From: Romboutsia ilealis
GTDB lineage: Bacteria; Bacillota; Clostridia; Peptostreptococcales; Peptostreptococcaceae
NCBI RefSeq assembly: GCF_900015215.1
Contig: NZ_LN555523.1
Coordinates: forward strand, 606,912-670,911
Length of the DNA stretch: 64,000 nucleotides
Reading direction: 5' to 3'
The notes below the pieces were generated by a model that did not search any database, was not told where the DNA came from, and saw only the letters and a list, made by a program, of their open reading frames with translations. Positions within the stretch are counted from its first letter, which is position 1. Each line of letters opens with the position of its first letter. Positions 56,673 through 64,000 of this stretch are shown in pieces. The translations under genes were made by a program, and so were the position numbers.

Positions 56673-57158
56673 TTATTTTAAAGCATCTAATGCTTTGTCA
56701 TAATCTGGTTCTTCAGTTACTTCATTTAAGTATTCTACATAAACTATTTTGTTGTTCTCATCAATAACAAATACAGCTCTAGATAAAAGTCCTAGCTCCT
56801 TTATGTAAACACCATAATTTTTACCAAATTCTCTATCTTTGTAATCAGAAACTGTTTTTACTTTGTCAATTCCTGCTCCTCCACACCATCTACCTTGTGC
56901 AAATGGTAAGTCCATAGATATTGTATATATAGTTACATCACCTAATTTTGCTGCTTCTTGGTTAAAACGTCTTACCTCTGTATCACATACTGGTGTGTCT
57001 AATGATGGCACTGTTAAAAATACTCTTTTACCTTTAGTATCACTTAATTTAAATGGATTTAAATCATTATCTACAACTGTAAAGTCAGGTGCAGTATCTC
57101 CAACTTTCACTTGAGTTCCTTCTAATGTTAATGGATTTCCTTGAAATGTTACTTTCAT
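56673..57158 (-). CDS. tpx: Thiol peroxidase
   Basis: A 161-residue 2-Cys atypical peroxiredoxin that removes hydrogen and alkyl peroxides using thioredoxin. The peroxidatic Cys58 is in PSLDTPVCDTEVRRF and the resolving Cys92 in AQGRWCGGAGI; both are in the positions typical of Tpx. Length is normal. Minus-strand ribosome binding site AGGAGG. It is a single gene, in an area with other oxygen-related genes. Confidence 0.95.
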   Translation of the reverse strand: MKVTFQGNPLTLEGTQVKVGDTAPDFTVVDNDLNPFKLSDTKGKRVFLTVPSLDTPVCDTEVRRFNQEAAKLGDVTIYTISMDLPFAQGRWCGGAGIDKVKTVSDYKDREFGKNYGVYIKELGLLSRAVFVIDENNKIVYVEYLNEVTEEPDYDKALDALK

Positions 57159-57302
57159 TGCATTAGCCTCCTAATATAAATTTAAAGTCATAATTATTTT
57201 GATTTCTTGTTAATATATTTATACTTAAATTTAAGTTATAGTAAAATTTACATTTATAACTATATAAAACTTTTTTAATAATATGTTTTTATAATTTAAA
57301 CT

Positions 57303-57731
57303 CTATTTATTTTTAGACAGTATATTTGAATCGTATACTTTTAGCTCTTTATTAACTATTGCCAAAAACCATACTAAAGATACTCCTAATATAGCATGTC
57401 CAAGCCCTGCAATATGGCTAAGACCCACAAAGTCAGAACCTATAACTTGTAAAATACCTCTGATTGATAATGTTATTATTAAGTACAATAGTCCTAAATT
57501 ATACAGCACTATCCATTTATTAAAACTTTTATTATTAGAAATAGTAAAGTTTTTTTCTAGTAGTAAAACTATTATAAAAAATAAAAATCCTAGAACTAAA
57601 GTATGAGTATGAACTGATTTAAGCACAGTATATCCAGAAAAGTTATTAAGCTTTGTAAACTCTCTTGAAAAGATTCCCATAACTAGTCCAAATAATAAAT
57701 AAAATGATGAAATTTTAAAATATTTTTGCAT
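57303..57731 (-). CDS. DUF2871 membrane protein
   Basis: A 142-residue protein with four membrane segments. Conserved His-containing phrases are LKSVHTHTLVLGFLFFI in helix 2 and GLSHIAGLGHAILGVSLVWF in helix 4, which recall the histidine-bearing helices of the heme-copper oxidase fold. This matches DUF2871 from memory; function unknown, and heme binding is only suggested by the His pattern. GGAGGGGATACA upstream is a good ribosome binding site. Confidence 0.75.
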   Translation of the reverse strand: MQKYFKISSFYLLFGLVMGIFSREFTKLNNFSGYTVLKSVHTHTLVLGFLFFIIVLLLEKNFTISNNKSFNKWIVLYNLGLLYLIITLSIRGILQVIGSDFVGLSHIAGLGHAILGVSLVWFLAIVNKELKVYDSNILSKNK

Positions 57732-57923
57732 TGTATCCCCTCCAAATAGATATATAATAGCTTATACCTTATATTTAACTATTTAAACACTAAGTATAAA
57801 TGAATACTTGAAATTAAAATTAATCAATTTAATTTATATATTAGAGTACATATACTTATGTTATAAATAATATTAGATAAATTTAGTAATTATAATATAT
57901 TAAAATGTATTGGGGGAGATTGA

Positions 57924-58313
57924 GTGAATGCAATAGAAATAAAAAACTTAACTAAAGTTTATGGTAAAAATAGAGGAATACAAGATATTAATATATCTGT
58001 CAAAGAAGGAGAGATATATGGATTTATAGGCCCTAATGGAGCAGGTAAATCAACAACTATAAAAACTCTTTTAAATTTTATATACTCAACTAGTGGAGAA
58101 GCATTAATATTTGGGATGGATAGTGTAAAAGAAAGTGAGAAGATAAAAGAGTATATAGGTTACGTTCCTAGTGAAGTAAGATATTATGATGATGTTAAAG
58201 TAAAGGACATTATAAAATATGCTCAAAGTTTTTACCCTAAATCAAATAAGGAATATGTAGATAGAATATGTAATGAATTGGAATTAGATATGAATAAAAA
58301 ATGGGTGAATTAA
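57924..58313 (+). CDS. ABC transporter ATPase, N-terminal part (split by frameshift)
   Basis: The first 129 residues of an ABC exporter ATPase, from GTG 57924 (GGGGGAG upstream). It holds Walker A GPNGAGKSTTIKT and the Q-loop region IGYVPSEVRYYDDVK, and stops at 58311-58313 just before the signature motif. The frame breaks at an A6 run (58296-58301) in TGAATAAAAAATGGGTG: one extra A, or a -1 slip, joins it in frame to the next entry. Alone it lacks Walker B and cannot be active. Confidence 0.85.
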   Translation: MNAIEIKNLTKVYGKNRGIQDINISVKEGEIYGFIGPNGAGKSTTIKTLLNFIYSTSGEALIFGMDSVKESEKIKEYIGYVPSEVRYYDDVKVKDIIKYAQSFYPKSNKEYVDRICNELELDMNKKWVN

Positions 58314-58813
58314 GTTTAGGAAATAAAAAGAAAGTAGCTATAGCTCAAAGTTTAATAAACAATCCGAAACTTTTAATATTAGATGAGCCAACTAATGGAT
58401 TAGATCCTTTAATGCAAAAGAAATTATTTAATATATTGATAGAAGAAAAGGAAAAAGGAAATACTGTTTTCCTATCATCTCATAATTTGGTAGAGGTTCA
58501 AAATTTGTGTGATAGAGTTTGTGTAATAAAGGAAGGGAAGATTGTAGATATAATAGAAATAGAGAAGTCTAAAACAGAACTTAAATTAAAGGTAACTTTA
58601 AGTAGTAGTGACATAACCGATGATATAGTTTTAAATTTAAGTGATAAAATATTAGATAAAAATGGAAAATTATATACTTTTATATATTCAAAAAATATAG
58701 ACTCTCTTGTAAAAGAGCTTGCGAACTACAAGATAGATGAATTACTAATAGAAAAAGAAAATCTTGAAGATGCATTTTTAAATTATTATGAAAATAATAA
58801 GGAGGAAGTTTAA
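58301..58813 (+). CDS. ABC transporter ATPase, C-terminal part (split by frameshift)
   Basis: The remaining 170 residues in the -1 frame, beginning at an ATG that lies at the end of the A run and has no ribosome binding site of its own. It carries the signature LSLGNKKKVAIAQS, Walker B LLILDEPTNGLDP, the H-loop FLSSHNLVEVQNLC and the C-terminal domain common to ABC-2 ATPases. Joined to the preceding part it gives an ordinary ATPase of about 296 residues. It is coupled to the permease gene: the stop TAA (58811-58813) overlaps the next ATG. Confidence 0.85.
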   Translation: MGELSLGNKKKVAIAQSLINNPKLLILDEPTNGLDPLMQKKLFNILIEEKEKGNTVFLSSHNLVEVQNLCDRVCVIKEGKIVDIIEIEKSKTELKLKVTLSSSDITDDIVLNLSDKILDKNGKLYTFIYSKNIDSLVKELANYKIDELLIEKENLEDAFLNYYENNKEEV

Positions 58814-59628
58814 TGAATATATTTAAGTTTGAATTTAAAAGGTTATTAAAGTCTTGCATAATATGGTCACTAGTTTGTGGGGCATTAATTACTTTATTTA
58901 TGAGTCTATTTCCAACAATGGAAGATATGGGAATGAAACAAATTGTAAATGATAAAATGGGAGGCATGCCTGTTGAAATACTAAAGGCTTTCAATATAGA
59001 TTCTAGTATGGATTTTACAGATATATTTAATTACTTAGGTTATGCTATTCAATATATTGCTATGGCAAGTGCTGTTTATGGTGCTATATTAGGTGTTAAT
59101 TCTCTTATAAGAGAGGAAAGTCAAGGTACTATAGAGTTTTTATATTCAAAGCCTATAAATAGATTAAAAATAGTTACATCAAAGCTATGTGCTATAGTTG
59201 CTATATTCTATGTTTATATCTTGATAATTGGTGCAATTACTATGGGAGTATGTTATATGGTAAAGCCTGAAGATGTTGAAGTTATGAATTTAATTATGAA
59301 TATAAAAGTAGTATTTATAGGAATATTATTACTTGGACTTATATTTATATCGTTAGGAACTTTAATATCTTCAATTGTAAAATCTGATAAAGGAGCAATT
59401 CCTATATCAATAGGAATATTTTTTGTTTCTTATTTTTTAGGAATAATAGGTAAACTTAAGGATAGCTTTAATTGGTTAAAGTATTTTTCACCTTTTGATT
59501 ACTATGCTCCTAGTGAAATTTTAAAAGATGGGTTTGAAGTTAAATTTATTATAATTGGAATTTGTGTAATAATTATTTCGATAATAAGTAGCTATTTTAT
59601 TTATAGTAAAAAAGATATGAATATATAG
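58813..59628 (+). CDS. ABC-2 type transporter permease
   Basis: A 271-residue membrane protein with six membrane segments of the ABC-2 kind. Features include an N-terminal amphipathic MNIFKFEFKRLLKSCIIWSL, the EESQGTIEFLYSKPINRLKI segment after helix 2, and a C-terminal YFSPFDYYAPSEILKDGFEV before the last helix. It forms an exporter with the split ATPase; the substrate is unknown. The permease is intact although the ATPase is frameshifted. Confidence 0.85.
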   Translation: MNIFKFEFKRLLKSCIIWSLVCGALITLFMSLFPTMEDMGMKQIVNDKMGGMPVEILKAFNIDSSMDFTDIFNYLGYAIQYIAMASAVYGAILGVNSLIREESQGTIEFLYSKPINRLKIVTSKLCAIVAIFYVYILIIGAITMGVCYMVKPEDVEVMNLIMNIKVVFIGILLLGLIFISLGTLISSIVKSDKGAIPISIGIFFVSYFLGIIGKLKDSFNWLKYFSPFDYYAPSEILKDGFEVKFIIIGICVIIISIISSYFIYSKKDMNI

Positions 59629-59722
59629 TAAAAAACTTTATTATAAATTGGACTAATTTTTTATTATTGTATTATGAATATGATAAGTATAACTTGTGGT
59701 TTAGAGTGTAAACTTTGTATAA

Positions 59723-59762
59723 AAAATGACCTATTTAAATAATTTTAAACAGGTCATTTTAA
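59723..59762. terminator. Bidirectional terminator
   Basis: AAAATGACCT (59723-59732) pairs with 59751-59760, with further TTTAAA pairing inside, between the convergent permease and NADH oxidase genes. Confidence 0.75.
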
Positions 59763-59791
59763 GATATAAAGGAATTTATATAAAATAGTAT

Positions 59792-61120
59792 CTATAGTGC
59801 TTTTAAAGCAACAGCATTTAATAAACTCCAAGGTTTATTAAAGTGTGGTTGGAAGAAGAAATCAGTCATAGCTAACTCTTCAATTGTCATTTCATTTTGT
59901 ATAACTACAGATAAAGTATTCATATATTGAGTTAAATCTATATTAGATATTATTTGACCACCTAGTATTTTTCTAGAGTCTTTATCAAATACTAACTTAA
60001 CTTTAGCTTCTTCAAATGTAGGCATAAATTCGGGTCTATAGTTTTCATCTATTGTTACACTACCTACATTATAATTTGTTGTGTTTTTAGCAACTTCTTC
60101 AGTAAGTCCAGTAGAAGCTATACACTTATTGTAGATTTTTATTCCAGAAGTACCTTGAGTCCCCATATATTTAAGAGTTGGTTTTATTAGGTTTTTACCA
60201 ACTAAAGTACCCATTCTAACTGCATTAGTAGCAAGAGGTATATATCTAGTGTCTTTTGCAGGATTGTATTTAACTACACAGCAATCTCCAGCAGCAAAAA
60301 CATCTTCTTCACTAGTTCTCATATATTCATCTATTATTATTGCTCCATTAGGTAGAGTTTCTAATTTTCCTTGAACAAGTTTTGTATTAGGAGTAAATCC
60401 TATACATAAAACTACTAAATCAGCATTATATTCACCTTTGTCTGTAATAACTTTTTCTACAGTATTAGTTCCTTCAAATTTTTGAACTTTTTGTCCTAGA
60501 ACTATATTAACACCTTTATTTTTAAATTCAGTTTCTGCTATATCTGTAAATTCTTTATCTAGATATTTAGCCATAATTCTATTTTCGGCATCTATAAGTG
60601 TAGTGTTTTTACCTTGCATTTCAAATGCTTCAGCAAGTTCAACACCTATGTATCCTGCACCTATAACAACAACATTTTTAGCAACTTTACTTTTTTCTAT
60701 TATATTTAAAGCATGGTTATAGTTTTTGCATAAAACTATATTATCTAAAGTACCACCTTCAAATTTAGGAACGATAGGCCAAGAACCTAAAGTTAAAACT
60801 AATTTATCATAATTATCTTCAAATACTTCGTTAGTTAATAAATTTTTTACCGATAATTTTTTATTTTTAAAATCTATATTTAAAACCTCATGTTGCATTT
60901 TAGTTTGAGCACCTAAACAGTTTAAAGCTTCAGGTGAGCTATAAAACAGCTTTTCAGTTGTGTCTATAACTTTACCTATATTTAATGCTATACCACATGA
61001 TAAAAATGATACATTATTATTTTTTTCGTAAATAACAACTTCACTATTAGGATAATTTTCTTTTATATTAACAACTGCAGCAGTACCTGCATGTGTACAT
61101 CCAATAACTACAACTTTCAT
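59792..61120 (-). CDS. NADH oxidase / CoA-disulfide reductase family flavoprotein
   Basis: A 442-residue flavoprotein with a single redox Cys42 in SFLSCGIALNIG, the pattern of water-forming NADH oxidases and CoA-disulfide reductases. The FAD site is at the start (VVVIGCTHAGTAAV), the NAD-binding GAGYIGVELAEAFEMQG in the middle, and EDVFAAGDCCVVKYN near residue 280. The C-terminal dimerisation domain ends FFFQPHFNKPWSLLNAVALK. Water-forming NADH oxidase, which removes oxygen in anaerobes, is the favoured role; the sequence alone does not exclude CoA-disulfide or polysulfide reductase. Confidence 0.87.
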   Translation of the reverse strand: MKVVVIGCTHAGTAAVVNIKENYPNSEVVIYEKNNNVSFLSCGIALNIGKVIDTTEKLFYSSPEALNCLGAQTKMQHEVLNIDFKNKKLSVKNLLTNEVFEDNYDKLVLTLGSWPIVPKFEGGTLDNIVLCKNYNHALNIIEKSKVAKNVVVIGAGYIGVELAEAFEMQGKNTTLIDAENRIMAKYLDKEFTDIAETEFKNKGVNIVLGQKVQKFEGTNTVEKVITDKGEYNADLVVLCIGFTPNTKLVQGKLETLPNGAIIIDEYMRTSEEDVFAAGDCCVVKYNPAKDTRYIPLATNAVRMGTLVGKNLIKPTLKYMGTQGTSGIKIYNKCIASTGLTEEVAKNTTNYNVGSVTIDENYRPEFMPTFEEAKVKLVFDKDSRKILGGQIISNIDLTQYMNTLSVVIQNEMTIEELAMTDFFFQPHFNKPWSLLNAVALKAL

Positions 61121-61488
61121 TTTATTATACCTCCTACGAATTTTATTATTTATATTATATTTATACCTTGATTGATAAATTTAAAACAAAAAAAGTTATA
61201 AATTTATACCTCAAAAATATCAAATTTTATTAACTATATCAGTTTGGTAAAAATATATGATTAATAATTAGAATTTACAATGATTTTAAGTAGTAATAGG
61301 TTATGGTAATTAAGCTAGTTATAAAAAAACTATGTGAAATAATTGGCTATGTATTAGAAAAAAATATATATAAGTTACATTATAAAAAATAGAAAATGAA
61401 AAAAAATTTAAAAAATATTGCAGGAAAAGGATTTTGATGATAATATCTAATTATAAAAAGAAAATAAATTTCAAAAGAGGGGGAAGAA
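61121..61488 (+). other. Intergenic region before the nan operon
   Basis: A 370-bp AT-rich gap between divergent genes. It holds the near-palindrome GTTATAAATTTATACC at 61195-61210 and a related TTATACCTT at 61161. No riboswitch or clear sigma-A promoter was recognised. Confidence 0.4.
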
Positions 61489-62157
61489 ATGTTAGATATT
61501 ATAAAAAATAAGCTGATAGTATCTTGCCAGGCTTTAGAAGATGAGCCATTACATAGTTCATTTATAATGGGTAGAATGGCAAATGCAGCTAAAGAAGGTG
61601 GAGCTGTAGCGATTCGAGCTCAAGGGGTAGATGATATAATAGAAATAAAAAAAGTAACATCACTTCCAGTTATTGGGATTATAAAAAGAAATTATGATGA
61701 TTCAGAAATCTATATAACACCAACAAAAAAAGAAATAGATGAACTTTTAGAATCAGGGTGTGAAATGATAGCATTAGACGCAACGAATAGAAAAAGACCT
61801 AATGATGAAAGTTTACAAGAACTTATCTCTTACATAAAATCAAAAGGGATATTAGTTATGGCAGATATATCAAATTATGAAGAAGCTATAATTTCAGCTA
61901 AATTAGGTGTAGATTGTGTATCTACAACATTAGCAGGATATACATCTTATACAGAATGTTTAGAAGGTCCTAATTTAGAACTTATAAAAATGCTTGTTAA
62001 AGATTTGGATATACCGGTTATTGCCGAAGGTAAAATAAATACACCAGAAGATTTAAAGAACGTTTATGAGGCTGGAGTATATTCAGCAGTAGTAGGTTCT
62101 GCTATAACAAGACCACAATTGATAACAAAAAAGTTTGTAAATGCAATAGAAATATAA
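61489..62157 (+). CDS. nanE: N-acetylmannosamine-6-phosphate 2-epimerase
   Basis: It converts N-acetylmannosamine-6-phosphate to N-acetylglucosamine-6-phosphate in sialic acid use. The 222-residue TIM-barrel protein shows the NanE segments LIVSCQALEDEPLHSSFIMG, PVIGIIKRNYDDSEIYITPT, IALDATNRKRP, VDCVSTTLAGYTSYT and VIAEGKINTPEDLKN. AGAGGGGGAAG precedes the ATG. It is the first gene of a nanE-nanA-transporter cluster. Confidence 0.94.
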   Translation: MLDIIKNKLIVSCQALEDEPLHSSFIMGRMANAAKEGGAVAIRAQGVDDIIEIKKVTSLPVIGIIKRNYDDSEIYITPTKKEIDELLESGCEMIALDATNRKRPNDESLQELISYIKSKGILVMADISNYEEAIISAKLGVDCVSTTLAGYTSYTECLEGPNLELIKMLVKDLDIPVIAEGKINTPEDLKNVYEAGVYSAVVGSAITRPQLITKKFVNAIEI

Positions 62158-62196
62158 AATATAAAATTAAAATAAAATTTAGAGGAGATTGAAAAA

Positions 62197-63090
62197 ATGA
62201 AAGGAATTTATTCAGCTTTATTAGTATCATTTGATAAGGAAGGTAATATAAATGAAAAGGGATTAAGACAAATAGTAAGACATAACATCGATGTTAATAA
62301 GGTAGATGGACTTTATGTAGGTGGATCTACAGGAGAAAATTTTATGTTATCTACCGATGAAAAGAAAAGAATATTTGAAGTAGTCAAAGATGAAGTTAAA
62401 GATCAAATAAAATTAATAGCTCAAGTAGGATCAGTTAATTTAAAAGAAGCTGTAGAACTTGCTAAGTTTGCTACAGACTTAGGATATGATGCATTAAGTG
62501 CAGTAACTCCATTTTACTATAAGTTTGATTTCAAAGAAATAAAGCATTACTATGAAACAATAATAAACTCGGTAGATAACAAAATGATAATATATTCAAT
62601 ACCATTTTTAACAGGGGTAAATATGAATTTAGATCAATTTGCTGAGTTATTTGAAAATGATAAAATCATAGGAGTTAAGTTTACAGCAGCAGATTTTTAC
62701 TTATTAGAAAGAATGAGAAAACGATTCCCGGAAAAGTTAATATATGCTGGATTTGATGAAATGATGTTATCAGCTACAGTATTAGGAGTAGATGGAGCAA
62801 TAGGTTCAACATTTAACGTAAATGGCATAAGAGCTAGACAAATATTTGAATTAGCTCAAGAAGGTAAAATAGCAGAAGCATTAGAGATACAACATGTAAC
62901 TAATGACTTAATAACTGATATATTAGAAAATGGATTGTATCAGACAATAAAAGCCATACTTGAGGAACAAGGTATAGACGCAGGATTCTGTAGACAACCA
63001 ATGAAAGAATCTACTCCAGAAATGAGGGCTAATGCAAAAGCAATGTATGAAAAATATTTTCAAAATCAAGACAGTATGTTAAACGTATAA
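62197..63090 (+). CDS. nanA: N-acetylneuraminate lyase
   Basis: It cleaves sialic acid to pyruvate and N-acetylmannosamine. The 297-residue DHDPS-family aldolase has GLYVGGSTGENFMLS (carboxylate-binding GSTGE), the Tyr in IIYSIPFLTGVNMN and the Schiff-base Lys in KIIGVKFTAADFYLLER. The GVKFTAAD context is typical of NanA rather than DapA. The start follows AGAGGAGA; it lies 39 bp after nanE. Confidence 0.95.
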   Translation: MKGIYSALLVSFDKEGNINEKGLRQIVRHNIDVNKVDGLYVGGSTGENFMLSTDEKKRIFEVVKDEVKDQIKLIAQVGSVNLKEAVELAKFATDLGYDALSAVTPFYYKFDFKEIKHYYETIINSVDNKMIIYSIPFLTGVNMNLDQFAELFENDKIIGVKFTAADFYLLERMRKRFPEKLIYAGFDEMMLSATVLGVDGAIGSTFNVNGIRARQIFELAQEGKIAEALEIQHVTNDLITDILENGLYQTIKAILEEQGIDAGFCRQPMKESTPEMRANAKAMYEKYFQNQDSMLNV

Positions 63091-63196
63091 TAACTATATA
63101 AATCATAATTAAAACCGGGATTATATACTATAAACTTTTAGGGTTTATAATCTAAAAAGTTATTATAGTTATAAGATTTAAGGGGGAAATAAAACT

Positions 63197-64000
63197 ATGA
63201 ATAACATGGTTGGTTTTACAAAGATAGATTTTGCAATATTAGTATTATATTTAGTTGCAGTTCTATTTGCAGGACTTTTCTTTTCTAAAAAAGAGATGAA
63301 GGGAAAAGAGTTTTTTAAGGGAGATGGAACTATACCTTGGTGGGTTACATCAGTTTCAATATTTGCAACATTACTAAGTCCGATATCTTTCTTATCATTA
63401 GCAGGTAACTCTTATGGGGGAACTTGGATATTATGGTTTGCTCAATTAGGTATGTTTATAGCAGTACCTTTAACAATAAAGTTTTTCTTACCACTTTATA
63501 GTAGGTTGGATTTAGATACAGCTTATCAATATTTAGAGATAAGATTTGATAGTAAGGGCTTAAGAATTCTTGGAGCTTTAATGTTTATTATATACCAAAT
63601 AGGACGTATGTCTATAATAATGTATTTACCTTCAGTAGTATTAGCAGAACTTACTGGAATTTCAGTAAACATTCTTATAATAGTAATGGGTATAATAGCA
63701 ATCATTTATTCATATACAGGTGGACTAAAATCGGTTTTATGGACAGACTTTATACAAGGTGTGGTACTTATAGTGGGGGTAATAGGAACATTATTCTTCT
63801 TAATAGCTAATATAAATGGCGGTGTAGGTACTATTATGGAAACTTTAACAAGTGGCCAAAAGTTCATTTCGTCTAATGAAGTAATATTTGATATTAATAT
63901 ATTAAAATCAAGTGTATTCATAATATTTGTAGGTGCAGGACTTAATACGTTCTCATCTTATGTATCAAGTCAGGATATAGTACAAAGATTTACGACAACA
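63197..64000 (+). CDS. Sodium:solute symporter, probable sialic acid transporter (3' end missing)
   Basis: The frame is open from ATG 63197 (AAGGGGGAAAT upstream) to the right edge, 268 codons. It belongs to the SSS family: ILVLYLVAVLFAGLFFSKKE at the first helix, the F(L/K)GDGTIPWWVTSVSIFATL segment, SPISFLSLAGNSYGG and YSYTGGLKSVLWTDFIQGVV, which includes the Na+-binding and signature region. SSS symporters are frequent sialic acid importers next to nanE/nanA, so this is the likely substrate, by context only. Confidence 0.85.
   Translation, partial: MNNMVGFTKIDFAILVLYLVAVLFAGLFFSKKEMKGKEFFKGDGTIPWWVTSVSIFATLLSPISFLSLAGNSYGGTWILWFAQLGMFIAVPLTIKFFLPLYSRLDLDTAYQYLEIRFDSKGLRILGALMFIIYQIGRMSIIMYLPSVVLAELTGISVNILIIVMGIIAIIYSYTGGLKSVLWTDFIQGVVLIVGVIGTLFFLIANINGGVGTIMETLTSGQKFISSNEVIFDINILKSSVFIIFVGAGLNTFSSYVSSQDIVQRFTTT

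Overview
The window is AT-rich, densely coded DNA from a spore-forming, anaerobic Firmicute. The best fit is the family Peptostreptococcaceae (relatives of Clostridioides and Paraclostridium/Paeniclostridium). The strongest marker is a fused CspB-CspA germination protease followed by CspC. CspC carries Thr and Gly where an active subtilase has His and Ser, the pattern known from C. difficile. SpoVB, a UV damage endonuclease, a T-box in front of asnS and strong rho-independent hairpins fit the same picture. The genus is inference only.

Layout. 1-7.5 kb: the end of a tandem NUMOD-like protein, a PrsA-type foldase, a siroheme sulfite/nitrite reductase, a membrane-anchored Ig-like protein, an orphan histidine kinase and small genes. 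7.6-14.2 kb: an AI-2E-family permease, then cspBA, cspC and a small DUF3787-like gene; sleC is not adjacent. 14.5-20.8 kb: a large XRE regulator, the decayed end of a sodium:alanine symporter, an amidohydrolase, a LysM protein and T-box-asnS. 20.9-30.2 kb: metal uptake, with a remnant leader, a methyltransferase, nikABCDE and a FecB/FecCD/FecE-type chelate transporter. 30.4-36.2 kb: a pair of zinc-ribbon genes, a membrane-anchored alpha/beta hydrolase, spoVB and uvsE.

36.3-43.6 kb is a complete disaccharide module: binding protein, two permeases, LacI regulator, beta-phosphoglucomutase and a GH65 phosphorylase, with LacI-type operators in front. Imported sugar would be split phosphorolytically into glucose and beta-glucose-1-phosphate, and the mutase would feed the latter into glycolysis. 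43.8-52.6 kb: an SH3-repeat NlpC/P60 wall hydrolase with three near-identical 219-bp units, an alarmone synthetase, a GNAT-like protein, an M16C peptidase, an ECF sigma/anti-sigma pair and a zinc-ribbon protein. 53-61 kb: a GlpA-like/FAD oxidoreductase pair, a Ca2+/H+ exchanger, Tpx, a DUF2871 protein, an ABC exporter whose ATPase is split by a frameshift at an A6 run, and a NADH oxidase. 61.5-64 kb: the start of a sialic acid operon (nanE, nanA, SSS symporter) that runs off the window.

The most unusual non-coding signals are a GC-rich, hairpin-forming intergenic repeat present three times in the same orientation (about 32.35, 33.45 and 52.75 kb), an 11-bp tandem TTTTGAC array before the chelate transporter, a promoter/palindrome/hairpin leader at 20.9-21.1 kb without an intact gene, and a hairpin that buries the ribosome binding site of the GNAT-like gene. 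No CRISPR array, intact insertion sequence, tRNA or rRNA was seen.
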